Origin: Cordilura impudica
Lineage: Eukaryota; Arthropoda; Insecta; Diptera; Scathophagidae
DNA length: 64,000 bases
NCBI GenBank assembly: GCA_963682025.1
Contig: OY821520.1
Span: 240,003,414-240,067,413, forward strand
Direction: 5' to 3'
Part shown: piece by piece, positions 11,474 through 22,533 of the stretch
Layout: each line of letters begins with the position of its first letter
Numbering within the stretch: position 1 is the stretch's first letter
Program-made: the position numbers and the translations under genes
Notes under the pieces: model-generated
The model's input: only the letters and a program-made list of their open reading frames with translations
Database searches by the model: none
Told to the model about the DNA's origin: nothing

Positions 11474-12209
11474 GTTTATACCCTATACCACTATGTGGTT
11501 TGGGTATAATGACTTTGTGCTGCTGTTTGTAACTACCAAAAATATTTGACCTAGACCCATCTTTTATTATACCGATCGAATCAGAATCACTATCTGTTTC
11601 GATTTAACGATGTCCGTCCACGTGTCCGTCTGTCCTTGTAAATTTGGTATATAAGCTTTTATCGGCCATAGGATGAAATTGGTGAAAATCAGTCCATGTT
11701 CAGACCTAGCCCCCATACAAATGACCCCTATAAAATCGACATAAATTGCCATAAGATCCAAATTGTCATATAGATCTTACTCAAATTGGGTTTGTATGCG
11801 TTTATTACATCCATTAATGAGTAGTCCAAAAATGATCCCTATGGGAAAACTCTTAATCATAGGCTCCATGTAGAGCTGTTTCGCGATCTGCATTGAAAAC
11901 TATCAAAAAATAAAAATATTGCACTGATTCTTTTCAAATTTTGTTTGTATATATTTTTGCAAAATACAAGAGACTTTACCAAACATGATTAGGATCGGCC
12001 CAATTTTAGGCCTAGTGCCCATATAGATAAAGCATCCGATATGAACTTTTTCATATCTGCAGCCAAAAAAAATTAATAAAAATCCCACTCAAATTTGGTT
12101 TATGCTTATTTTCTATGTCCAGTTTGTTGGGCTTATGAGATAGGGTCTCTAAACGCATGGTATTGGGTATCGTATAGTCGGTCTAGACCGACTATAATTT
12201 TCTTATTTG
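11474..12209 (+). mobile_element. Family-B HINE-like repeat, copy B2 (full length)
   Basis: Starts with a subterminal inverted repeat (TATACCCTATACCAC...GTGGTTTGGGTATA). It carries a GTCCGTCCACGTGTCCGTC block and ends with a perfect 24-bp palindrome at 12173-12196 (TATAGTCGG...CCGACTATA) followed by ATTTTCTTATTTG. No ORF of note. Hairpin ~10 bp from a fixed 3' end fits a helentron-type non-autonomous element. Confidence 0.8.
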
Positions 12210-12724
12210 TTTTTTTTTTTAAATTTTTAAAACTGCTTTTATGCTATTATGGATTTATTCTTAGAATATTTCTCACAAATTATCTTTTATGTAAGATCAG
12301 CAGTAAAACAATCTTTTATTCCGGTTTTTAACATCTTCACAAAATTTTATTCTTGCCATTTGTTTAAATAAGATTTAATAAGATTAAAACATTGAAAAAT
12401 ACAATTGTGTTTAAAAAATAGATGAAAGAAAAGTCAGAAAAAAATAAATATTTAAATAACGGTTAAGATTTTATACAGTTATTTTTCATATCATCTTCTA
12501 TATTTATTGTTTTAATCAATTCTGGTAATGAAGTTTAAAAAATTCCATTGTTTTGGCATCACTATTTTTTTAAATTGTATTTTTTTTAATACAATTGATT
12601 TCGCAAATAAAAATAATTAAAAAAATGGCAAATCTAGAATTATGTAAAAGTTTCCAATGTATTGTCACCACATACATACATATGAGTAAGTTTTAATATT
12701 ACATCAAACATCATCAGTATTTAT
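12210..12724. other. AT-rich intronic sequence, nothing identified
   Basis: Homopolymer-rich; no ORF, inverted termini or array recognised. Confidence 0.5.
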
Positions 12725-12955
12725 AGGGTATAATGACTTTGTACTGATGTTTGAAACTTTTATCTTTTATTATATCGATTAACTCAGAATCACTTTCTGA
12801 TTCAATGTAGCGATGTCTGTACGCCTGTCTGTCCGTCTATCTGTCCGTCTGCCCGTGTGTCCATGTTAACTTTTTAATCAAACTACAGGTCGCAAATTTG
12901 AATATATTCCAATAGAAATTAGTAAATATTGAAACCGGTGCATGTTCAGTCCTGA
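12725..12955 (+). mobile_element. Family-B fragment, copy B6
   Basis: Short diverged piece with GGGTATAATGACTTTGT, an expanded GTCTGTCCGTCTATCTGTCC block (about 12816-12862) and AATCAAACTACAGGTCGCAA. The 3' half and hairpin are absent. Confidence 0.75.
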
Positions 12956-13064
12956 TATTTTATTTTAAATATCAGGTTCCAGACTACAATATTTACTTAT
13001 CCAATTATCCATAACATGACACAATATTTTTGTAACAATTTTAATAATATTAACGATTTTCAAA

Positions 13065-13467
13065 AATTATTTCGTATATTATTTTTTCAATTTAAAAAAT
13101 ATCAAAATTACATAATTTCATTACCTTTCAAACAACATATAATTTAGAATAACTATAATGTATGGATAAAAATAATGTTAAGGATTTTCAACACTTTTCT
13201 AATATTACAATTTTAATATATGTGACCTTCTCCGAGAAAAGGGACCTAGCGTGTCAAAAAACGGGTTGTGTCAACAACGGTGGATTCTGGTATCTAAAGG
13301 GTGTAGAAACTTTAAATGCGTTTTTTTCTCAAAACTTAATTTTCACACACTAGGTCCCTTTTCTCGGAGAATGTCACATATTTTACTTTTTCAATTTAAA
13401 AAAAAAACAAAATTACATAATTTCTATACCTTTCAAACAACATACAATTTAGAATATATATAATGTA
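13065..13467. repeat. ~100-bp direct repeats around a foldback insert
   Basis: The left copy (13075-13164) and right copy (13378-13468) share CAAAATTACATAATTTC, ACCTTTCAAACAACATA and TATAATGTATG in the same order. The foldback at 13221-13378 lies between them. Confidence 0.75.
13221..13378. mobile_element. 158-bp foldback element with 35-bp arms
   Basis: The arms 13221-13255 and 13344-13378 are inverted complements at about 33 of 35 positions; the core is TCCGAGAAAAGGGACCTAG. The 88-bp loop has no ORF of note. No clear short target duplication outside TGTGA/TCACA, so the class is unassigned. Confidence 0.8.
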
Positions 13468-13529
13468 TGAAAAATACATAAATAAAAATATTCTAAAATG
13501 AAAAAAGGTACCTCCTATACTAAATTTGC

Positions 13530-13800
13530 ACTACTAATATGGGAACATAAGCATGATCGTGCATGGCTTATACTTTATTGGATAGGCCTTGCAAATACGT
13601 TTCATATGATGTTCAATTTGTATACATGGTTTATACAAAAAAACGAAAAATGGTAATTTTTTGCTACCTTTTTTGGCCATAAATATGAGAATGGGCAGCA
13701 AAAAAAAAAACAACAAGTTACTTAATTTTTCGCGTTCTATAACATATCCCAGTTTCATCGTGATTCGTGGGGGCTCTCCACGAATTTTGTAGTTCCACAC
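13530..13800 (+). mobile_element. Family-C fragment
   Basis: Shares GCAAATACGTTTCATATGAT, TAAATATGAGAATGGGCAGC and a following TTCTATAACATATCC segment with 59760-60010, and TAAATATGAG with the reverse copy near 4975. No GTCT block remains. Confidence 0.5.
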
Positions 13801-15256
13801 TTAATATTTTCAAATAACTTTTAACAAAAACTTCAATTCATGCCTTTTGTTTTAAATTAACGATTTGGAAATTTTCCATTATTCTCTTATATTATTTTAA
13901 ATTCATCTTAAAGAACATTTATTTTTTTTCAGAGATTATAATCTTTCATATTTTCTTTGTTAATCTAAAAATTCCATAAAATTTAATTTCAATTAAAGCA
14001 TAATTTGTATAATATTTTTCCGCTAGCCATCATAAATTTAAGTAAACGCAACATGTCCGTTTTGTTAAAATTGTTTAAATATCTTCTTTTTTTCTCACAA
14101 AATCATTAACTTTCTTGATATATTTCTATTATTATTAAACCTTAAGGCTTTCTTTGCTTCTTCTCTTTTTGTTAAAGCACAGTTTGTTTCTTTCACTTGT
14201 TCTAAGCTGTGTATAACAATAGTTTTTTGGCTCTTCATTTTATAACATTTTGTCAAATATTCTTTTTCTACTGCTTGCCAAAAAAATAATGTTAGGAAAT
14301 TTCTTTTGCAAAAGTTTTATTTTCTGTTAAGTTTTTTTTTTTCTTTGGTGTGTCTTGTTTTAAATTTTTATTTTTTATTTTTTTATTTCCAATTTGGCAT
14401 AATTCTCTTCAATGCAGAATATTTCATTGTTGTAACATTTTATGATGTGGTAACGCATATGACATCTTAGTTATTTTTTTTTTGTCATAAGTACTTTCAA
14501 CAAAAGTTTTGTAAAATTTTAAATTAAGGCTAAAGTTATTTAATAAATTATTTTTATTTTTCTATATACTGCAAAATATGGACAGCAAATAAATGTACGT
14601 AAGTTTTACAAGAAACGAACTAGCATTCGATCGGAAAAATTAAGGGTACAGTAATGAGATCCTACACTGAAATTATTCTATCTTAAAACCAGAGTTCAGA
14701 AAAAACACACACTGAATAAAAAACTCGTACATATATGTAAACAAACATAGCTCAGACCAACAAACACATATTTTTATTTTAATATCAATTATGTGTGTTT
14801 CAAAATTTTGTACGGTGCCGATCACAATCACGACTGTGTTTCGTTTTAACATTTCGTTATGTACACCAACATGTCTCTATCACGTATTTTTTGTATCGAA
14901 CACAAGTTAACCACACAGTTTCGAGTGTAACTTTATTTTAAGTTCGTATTCTTGCACGTGTACTGGTAAAAAAAACAGAACATGTTCTTGAACGCGTACA
15001 TCTAAAAATTAAAACAATATCCACTCGCGATCGGAAAAATTTGATACATCCCAATAAAAACGCCAACAATTGTTTCAACCAAATTTATTAAAAAAACAAA
15101 AATATAAAATATAAAATTATAAAAAAACAAAAATAATAATAATATAGATAATAATAAAAATAAAAAAAAAGAAATAAAAATTAAAAAAATAATAAAAAAA
15201 ACGAAATTAATTCATGAATAACATACTAAATTTCTGTTTTCTATTTTATACCTATC
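13801..15256. other. AT-rich intronic sequence, nothing identified
   Basis: T-runs and A-runs with no ORF or repeat structure recognised. 15060-15240 is AATAAA-rich low complexity. Confidence 0.5.
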
Positions 15257-15980
15257 TTTATACCCTATACCACTATGTGGTTTGGGTATAATGGCTTTGT
15301 GCTGCTGTTTGTAACTACCAAAAATATTTGACCTAGACCCATCTTTTATTATACCGATCGAATCAGAATAACTAACTGATTCGATTTAACGATGTCCGTC
15401 CGTCCGTCCGTCTGTGTGTCCATGTAAACCTTGTAATCAAACTGCAGGTCGCAAATATGAATTTGGTAATTTGGTATTTAATCTTTTATCGGCCATGGGA
15501 TGAACGCTATTGAAATTGGTGAGAATCGGTCCATGTTCAGACCTAGCCCCCATATAAAAGACCCCTATGAAATCAACATAAATTGTCACATAGATCTTAC
15601 TCAAATTGGGTTTGTAGGTGTTTATTACATCCATTAATGAGTAGTCCAAAAATCATCCCTATGGGACAACTCTTAATCATAGGCCCCATATAGAGCTGTT
15701 TCCCGATTTTCACTTAAATCTATCAAAAAACAAAAATACAAGAGACTTTACCAAACATAGTCAGGATCGGTCCATTTTTGGGCCTAGTCCCCATATAGAT
15801 ATAGCATCCGATATGAACTTTTTAATATCTACAGCGAAAAAAATTAATAAAAATCCCACTCATATTTGGATTATGCTTATTTTCTATGTCCAGTTAGTTG
15901 GGCCTATGAGATAGGGTCTCTAAACGCATGGTATAGGGTATCATATAGTCTGTCTAGACGGACTATAATTTTCTTACTTG
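15257..15980 (+). mobile_element. Family-B HINE-like repeat, copy B3 (full length)
   Basis: 5' subterminal inverted repeat TATACCCTATACCAC/GTGGTTTGGGTATA, a GTCCGTCCGTCCGTCTGTG block at about 15394-15420, then body, near-perfect hairpin at about 15943-15966 and terminus TTTTCTTACTTG at 15980. It lacks the AATTGTCATATAG-linked segment present in B2, a small internal deletion. Confidence 0.85.
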
Positions 15981-16219
15981 TTTTTATTATGTTTTTTATT
16001 ATTATCTTTTTACTTTTATTTTTTTATAACCCGTAATGAATTATTTTAGAAACACTCATAATTGATATGATAATAAAAATATGTGTTGGCTGCTTTAGAA
16101 CAGAACATTGTGTGTTTGATGTGTGTATATTCTGAACCTTGCTTAAAACTAATAATGATACTTTTATTAGATATGCGATTTTATTTACATAAAACTAAAG
16201 GATAGTCTCATAATATATA

Positions 16220-18620
16220 GTACATGACAACTTTCATAAATTTGATGAAACTAAATTTCAGAAAAATTTTCATTGTTATTTTGAAATGTTTTATCCAATG
16301 TTGAAAAAATTTCATTAATTTATTAAAAAAAATCCTGAGCTCTAAAAATTCCATTGATTTTATAAAAATTTATTAATTGCAAAAAAAAAAAAAAAAATCA
16401 TTAGCTGAATTCTAATGAAACTTCTTATATTTGAAGAAACTTCATATATTAAATAAAAGTTGTTATGATTTTATAAATATTCATTAATTTAATGAAAAAT
16501 TTCACTAGCTAAATTTTAATTGCAAGTTCATATAATTTATGAAAACTAGTATATTATTTACTTGGCTGCATTCAAATGACAGATTTTATGATTTTATAAA
16601 TATTCATTAATTTAATGAAAAATTAAATTAGAGGAATTTTAACGAAACTTCATACAATTTTTGAAAGTTAGTTTATTATTTAATTGGCTGCATTCAAATG
16701 ACAGATTTTATGATTTTATAAATATTCATTAATTTAATGAAAAATTTTATTCGCTTAATTTCAATGAAACTTTACATATTTTATGAAAATTAGTTTATTA
16801 TTGAAGCGGCTGCATTGAAATGACAGATTTTATGATTTTATAAATATTCATTAATTTAATGAAAAATTTTATTCGCTTAATTTCAATGAAACTTTACATA
16901 TTTTATGAAAATTAGTTTATTTTTGAAGCGGCTGCATTCAAATGACAGATTTTGTGATTTTATAAATATTCATTAATTTAATGAAAAATTTTATTCGCCT
17001 AATTTCAATGAAACTTTACATATTTTATGAAAATTAGTTTATTTTTGAAGCGGCTGCATTCAAATGACAGATTTTATGATTTTATAAATATTCATTAATT
17101 TAATGAAAAATTTTATTCGCTTAATTTCAATGAAACTTTACATATTTTATGAAAATTAGTTTATTATTGAAGCGGCTGCATTCAAATGACAGATTTTATG
17201 ATTTTATAAATATTCATCAATTTAATGAAAAATTTTATTCGCTTAATTTCAATGAAACTTTACATATTTTATGAAAATTAGTTCATTATTGAAGCGGCTG
17301 CATTCAAATGACAGATGTTATGATTTTATAAATATTCATTAATTTAATGAAAAATTTTATTCGCTTAATTTCAATGAAACTTTACATATTTTATGAAAAT
17401 TAGTTCATTATTGAAGCGGCTGCATTCAAATGACAGATGTTATGATTTTATAAATATTCATTAATATAATGAAAAATTTTATTCGCTTAATTTCAATGAA
17501 ACTTTACATATTTTATGAAAATTAGTTTATTATTTAATTGGCTACATTCAAATGACAGATTTTATGATTTTGTAAATATTCATTAATTTAATGAAAAATT
17601 TTATTCGCTTAATTTCAATGAAACTTTACATATTTTATGAAAATTAGTTCATTATTGAAGCGGCTGCATTCAAATGACAGATGTTATGATTTTATAAATA
17701 TTCATTAATTTAATGAAAAATTTTATTTGCTTAATTTCAATGAAACATTACATATTTTATGAAAATTAGTTTATTATTGAAGCGGCTGCATTCAAATGAC
17801 AGATGTTATGATTTTATAAATATTCATTAATTTAATGAAAAATTTTATTCGCTTAATTTCAATGAAACTTTACATATTTTATGAAAATTAGTTTATTATT
17901 GAATCGGCTGCATTCAAATGACAGATTTTATGATTTTATAAATATTCATTAATTTAATGAAAAATTTTATTCGCTTAATTTCAATGAAACTTTACATATT
18001 TTATGAAAATTAGTTTATTATTGAAGCGGCTGCATTCAAATGACAGATGTTATGATTTTATAAATATTCATTAATTTAATGAAAAATTTTATTCGCTTAA
18101 TTTCAATGAAACTTTACATATTTTATGAAAATTAGATTATTATTGAAGCGGCTGCATTCAAATGACAGATTTTATGATTTTATAAATATTCATTAACTTA
18201 ATAAAAAATTCCATTAGCTGAATTTGAACGAAACTTCATATATATTATAAAAATTAGTTTATTATTTAATTGGCTGCATTAAACTAAGAGATTTTGTGAT
18301 TAAATATAAATATTCATTAATTTAATGAAAAATTAATTTAGAGGAATTTTAACGAATTTTCATACAATTTATGAAAGTTAGTTAATTGTTTAATTGGCTG
18401 CATTCAAAGGAAAAATTTTATTCTAATGATACTTCACTAGTTTTGAAAACGAAACTTAATTATTTTTTTAGAAAATTTATTAATTTAATGAAAAATTTCA
18501 TTAAATTCATTTATTTACGGAAAAGTTTCATTGGCTGAGTTGTATTAAAAAATTAAAGCTTTTATAATTTATGAAAGTTTATTAATTTCATAAATTTATG
18601 AAATTTAATTGAATTTATGA
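16220..18620. repeat. 122-bp satellite array, about 15-18 units
   Basis: The marker GGCTGCATTCAAATGACAGA recurs at about 16568, 16690, 16813, 16935, 17057, 17179, 17301, 17423, 17545, 17667, 17789, 17911, 18033 and 18155, a constant 122-bp step. The central units are nearly identical. Units at both edges (before 16560 and after 18280) are strongly diverged. A further decayed tail reaches about 19000. The unit has no ORF. Confidence 0.95.
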
Positions 18621-19197
18621 TTTTATGAATATGCCCTGACAAAAGGAACAATTTTAGTAGTGGCTGGATTTGAGGGAAACATCTTTGATTTAATGGTAAA
18701 GATAATTCATTAGTTTTAATAAGTCATTGGCTGAATTCCAATGGAAAAATTTCCATTAGCTGAAATAGATTCGAATGATATTTTATAGAGTTTATGAAAA
18801 ATCATAGTTTTAATGAAAAGTTTTATTGGTTCAATTTTAATTAGACTTTATAGATTTAATGAAAATTCATTATTTTAATGAAAAGTCATATATTAAATGG
18901 ACTTTGATACTGGCTGTTTTCTAAATGAATTTTATTATTTCATTATTTTAATGAAAAATTTCATGGGTAGAATTCCAATCAAGCTTCTTTGATGGACAAT
19001 TTTATAAGTTTTTAAAAAAACGTCGCCAGTTCCTGGAGCAAAATATGGCCACGCTGATTTCAAGAAAAGATTTTTTACCGTGTAAAACGGCATTATTTAT
19101 GTAACAAATGTGAAACATATGTTCGTGTCCGATTACTAAGCAATAATCGCAATTGCTCATAGTTTGAAAATAATTATTTTTTTAAAATAAAACTTAC
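18621..19197. other. Decayed satellite edge and start of norpA intron 3
   Basis: Up to about 18990 the words TTTAATGAAAA and GGCTGAATTC suggest eroded satellite units. 18990-19197 has no repeat seen and includes the first bases of intron 3 next to the exon-3 donor. Confidence 0.5.
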
Positions 19198-19344
19198 CTT
19201 AGCTGTATCAGCATCTGGACAAACGACATGATGATATGTTATATTTATATAATCTGTATTCGAACATATTGTTAACGACTTTTTATCTAAAACCGCCAAA
19301 TCTGCACCACACTTTTTCGTTACTTTATCTAATATTTTTGGATC
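19198..19344 (-). CDS. norpA: norpA coding exon 3 (phospholipase C-beta, PH region)
   Basis: 147 nt, 49 codons, phase 0 at both ends. On the minus strand it is preceded by a T-rich tract ending TTTTTTAAG and followed by the consensus donor GTAAGT. The translation starts DPKILDKVTKKCGADLAVLD and ends CPDADTAK, and contains SLTICSNTDYINITYHH. This matches the N-terminal PH domain of insect PLC-beta NorpA, which hydrolyses PIP2 downstream of rhodopsin and Gq at the photoreceptor rhabdomere. The next exon (continuing after DTAK) was not found in 1-19197, so intron 3 is longer than 19.1 kb. Identification rests on remembered family sequence; the splice signals are read directly. Confidence 0.95.
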
Positions 19345-20639
19345 CTTAAAAAACAAGAAAAAAAAAAACAATACAAAAAAAAATGACATAAAAAGTTAGT
19401 AATATGTTATGAAAATGACTTATTTTTAAACTTCAACTTATAACTGAAATATAAAAAACTTAAATCGTTCTAAGTTTTCAGCAGATACACTCCCAAAAAA
19501 ATTTTGAAGTAACATAAACAAATATTTTTTAAATTTGTTTTTGTATTTTGTTAATTCAGCAAATAAATTCTACTTAAATTCTTTTAGAACTTTTCTTTTC
19601 ACTAATTTTATATAAAAATTTCTTCGAGTGTTCGCAGACTTACAGCCAGATAAAGTTTTTCCTATTCAATTATGAAATACAGGAAATAATGTAAAAAATT
19701 TCATCATATCATTCACTTTACTTTCAGTACATTTATTTTATAACAACGTGACATGGCAAAACTGATGATATTAAATGTGACATATTGAAGTGAAAATATC
19801 GTATATACAATTTACTGGATTTTAATTTCTTATTTTTATTTTCAACCATAACAGGATTGACATCAAGGTTGTTGTTTTTGTTGCAGCAAGTTATTACTTT
19901 TTAGTTGAGCAAAGCAAGAACCAAAATGAAGAAGAAGAATTATATATTTTTGTATGATTGCTTTTTGATGTTTCAAAAAGAAGCAAAAAAAAATTACAAA
20001 ATTAAATTTACTCTATACACACACACACACACACACATAAAGTTAAAGTGTTTTCAAGGATATTTGTGTTGGTGTCCAAATTTTAATTGTGTGTGTAATT
20101 ATATATTTAATTTCCGAGATTTTTATTTCATTTTATTTTAAATAATTGAATATACAAAATATGTTAAACGATATTTCATGAAAAGAGCAATATAATCTAT
20201 AATATATTTTGAAATTAATTTAATTCTCGCTTGGCAGTGTTAAAAATTAATATTAAAAACTTTGGTGTTTAAAGGAATTAAAAAATATTTAATCCATTTT
20301 GGACCTTCGGATTAACACATTCATTTTTTTTTCTAATATTAAAAACTTTAGTGTTTGAAAATTTGCCCATTTTGGACCTTAGCAGATTAACATTAATTTT
20401 GCTTTCTAGGATTTAAGAAATTTTTTTATAAAATATGTTCCAAACTTCTTTTAAATATTTTACTGTAAAAAGATTTTCAAATACTTTTAAAACATCTCTA
20501 GACAAAAATATATTTTTTTCTAATTTTCTTTTCACTGCAAATATAATTCATCAAAAAAAAAAAAAAGAAATATTGAAAGGTTTTAGTATGATATGAATGG
20601 TTTTTCAAAAAAAAAAATAATAATTTTTATAGATTTTCA
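19345..20639. other. 3' part of norpA intron 2, AT-rich
   Basis: Mostly unique AT-rich sequence. Contains a short (CA)n run at about 20018-20037. No transposon ends or ORF recognised. Confidence 0.6.
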
Positions 20640-20985
20640 TCTGATTCGAAAAATTTATATGAAGGATTATTAGAACTTTTAGCCTTTCCAAATTCTAGAT
20701 GGATGTAAAGGACTGATACATTTTGAGCCTGTACAAATCCATTATTATTGGTAAAGTGTTCGAGAATTTTAAAAATTCACTATTGCTAGTAGAGAGTGAT
20801 AGATTCTGATTAGGTTTTTGCAGGATTTCCTCGAAACAATCAAAGTTTTAAAATGACTTTAAAAATCTGCGATAATTGGTAAAAAAAAAATAATGTTGGA
20901 TTTTGAAGTCAAGAGCCTTTACAAACATACAGGTACTCGTAAGGAAGACTAGACTTTGGAACCTTTACAAGTCCATGGCTGTTTT
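20640..20985 (+). repeat. Diverged ~46-bp tandem repeat, left block
   Basis: Contains degenerate units of the array that resumes at 22534 (GCCTTTACAAATCC, ACTGGTAAAG, TAGACTTTGGA). It is interrupted by the R1-like fragment and the TTAA foldback. Confidence 0.6.
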
Positions 20986-21780
20986 TTAAAACCCATATGG
21001 AATATGCATGCCAAAAGGCAGCAGCAGCGAAGATAATGTCAAATACTGGTGGTCCCCGTCAGAGCCGAAGGATCCTGATCGCAAGAGTAGTGAACTCCAT
21101 ATTGCTATATGGATCTCCAATATGGGAAAATACTATTAGGAGCTCATCAAGGAGAAACATACTCTCACTGTCCAGGCAAAACTGTACAGGACATGTCTGC
21201 TAGCTGGAATGGTACCAATCGACCTAGCAGCAGAGAAAACACAAAGAGTATATGTCGCAAGGGGAGAAAACCCCGAGGAGGATAGACGAGAGAGACGGCG
21301 CATGGAAAGGAATAAAACAATGAACCAGTGGCAAAGAAGGTGGAATAACACACCCAGGGGGAGGTGGACCCACAGATTGATAACAAGTGTTAAGAAGTGG
21401 ATGGACCGCACACACGGAGAGGTTAACCGGCCACGGAGGTTTCAGGAGCTACCTCTTTCAGTTCAGACACGATGATTCACCACTGTGCCAAAAACGCCAG
21501 GAAATACGTGAAGAATTTGGTAAAAATATAGACCCCGACCATATAGTGGATGCTGGAGAACTGGAAATTGGTCTACAATCTGTAACCACCATTAACCAGA
21601 AGCTACGCATAGAAGAGGACAGGTGAAAGCTAATAAGAGCATACATAGCTCAAGGTACAGGTGTAGCTTAAAACGCTAACCAGTCCCTCGAATTAATACC
21701 TAACGGCAGCCCCGCGGGGAGAGTGGTCGAAGATTGGGGAGACGGTTTTTAGTGAGTAGGCGACTCACACTTTTGAATCT
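20986..21780 (+). pseudogene. R1-clade LINE, C-terminal RT fragment and 3' UTR
   Basis: Frame-shifted remains of the C-terminal part of an R1-type ORF2. Visible in order: HMEYACQKAAAAK, RQSRRILIARVVNSILLYGS, AGMVPIDLAAE, NNTPRGRWTHRLI, KKWMDRTHGEVN, GHGGFRSYLFQFRHDDSPLC and DPDHIVDAGE. The Cys/His knuckle is reduced to one half. A 3' UTR-like tail (CCCGCGGGGAGAGTGGTCGA, TTTTTAGTGAGTAGG) follows to about 21780. It is less AT-rich than its surroundings. It is 5'-truncated at about 20986 and inserted in the 46-bp repeat. R1 elements normally target rDNA; this one does not. Confidence 0.85.
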
Positions 21781-21838
21781 CACGTAATGAATATCACATT
21801 CATATCTTTGGGAGATTTTTCAGCCCCCCAACAATTAA

Positions 21839-22529
21839 GGGGTGGAGGGGGGGGGTAAGGTTTTAAAAGTTACAAAAAGTCGTATTTTCATAATTTCTTT
21901 TTGAAGATACGAATAATGTTGGATTATTTATTTCATATACATATTATAGCATAACATTTGCGGAATCTTTGAAAAAAATTTCAATCAAAAATTTTAATAA
22001 ATAAGTCCGTGGCGTTGTTGTTTTGCGGTGAACATCATAACTCGTTACCGGATCATGTGAAATAAAAAAATCGAAATGCGTTTGAAAGGTGACATATTTC
22101 CTGAGGTAGTGACGAAGAGTTTTTTAAATTTTTTTTTGGCAGCATTTTGAAGTGAAAAACATATTTTTGCTATTAAATTTCGGGAATTTATTGTTAAAAA
22201 ATGGGGAAGAGAAAGGAAAATAAAAAAGAACTCTTCGTGGTTACCTGATGATTTATGTGTAGATATAGTATGTAAAATTTCATGTCGGTCATGTAGATTT
22301 TGAGTTATGATGTTCACGGACTTCGAACATTTATTTGCGAGAAAATCGATGTAAAGTTTTTTAAAAACTGATTTATATACGAAATACCGTATGATGTCGG
22401 TCGCTGGAAAAGCTGTATCTTCTTAAGCTTTGCTCTGATTTCCTTGAAATTTTGATTCAACACTCTCGACATGTTATACATTCAGAAAGAGAAATGCAAA
22501 AAAAAAGGTTTTAAAACCATACCCCGCCC
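21839..22529. mobile_element. TTAA-flanked 691-bp foldback element
   Basis: Flanked on both sides by TTAA (21835-21838, 22530-22533). The ends are inverted (GGGGTGG...GGTTTTAAAA against TTTTAAAACC...CCCCGCCC). An imperfect inverted repeat continues through most of its length: GTGAACATCATAACTC at about 22029 pairs with GAGTTATGATGTTCAC at about 22301, and GACGAAGAGTT with AACTCTTCGTGG. No ORF of note. TTAA duplication is typical of piggyBac-type elements, but a TIR starting GGG is not the usual piggyBac end, so the superfamily is open. Confidence 0.75.
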
Positions 22530-22533
22530 TTAA

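Noticed and set aside
16220..18620. Possible CRISPR array (regular spacing)
   Set aside because: Units are contiguous 122-bp repeats with no unique spacers, and the genome is animal.
1..19197. norpA exon 4
   Set aside because: Looked on the minus strand for a continuation with an acceptor and a PLC-beta-like sequence after DTAK; none was seen, so it is placed outside the window.
21136..21646. Several minus-strand open frames over the R1-like fragment
   Set aside because: They are shadows of the plus-strand LINE coding sequence, where real R1 motifs are read.
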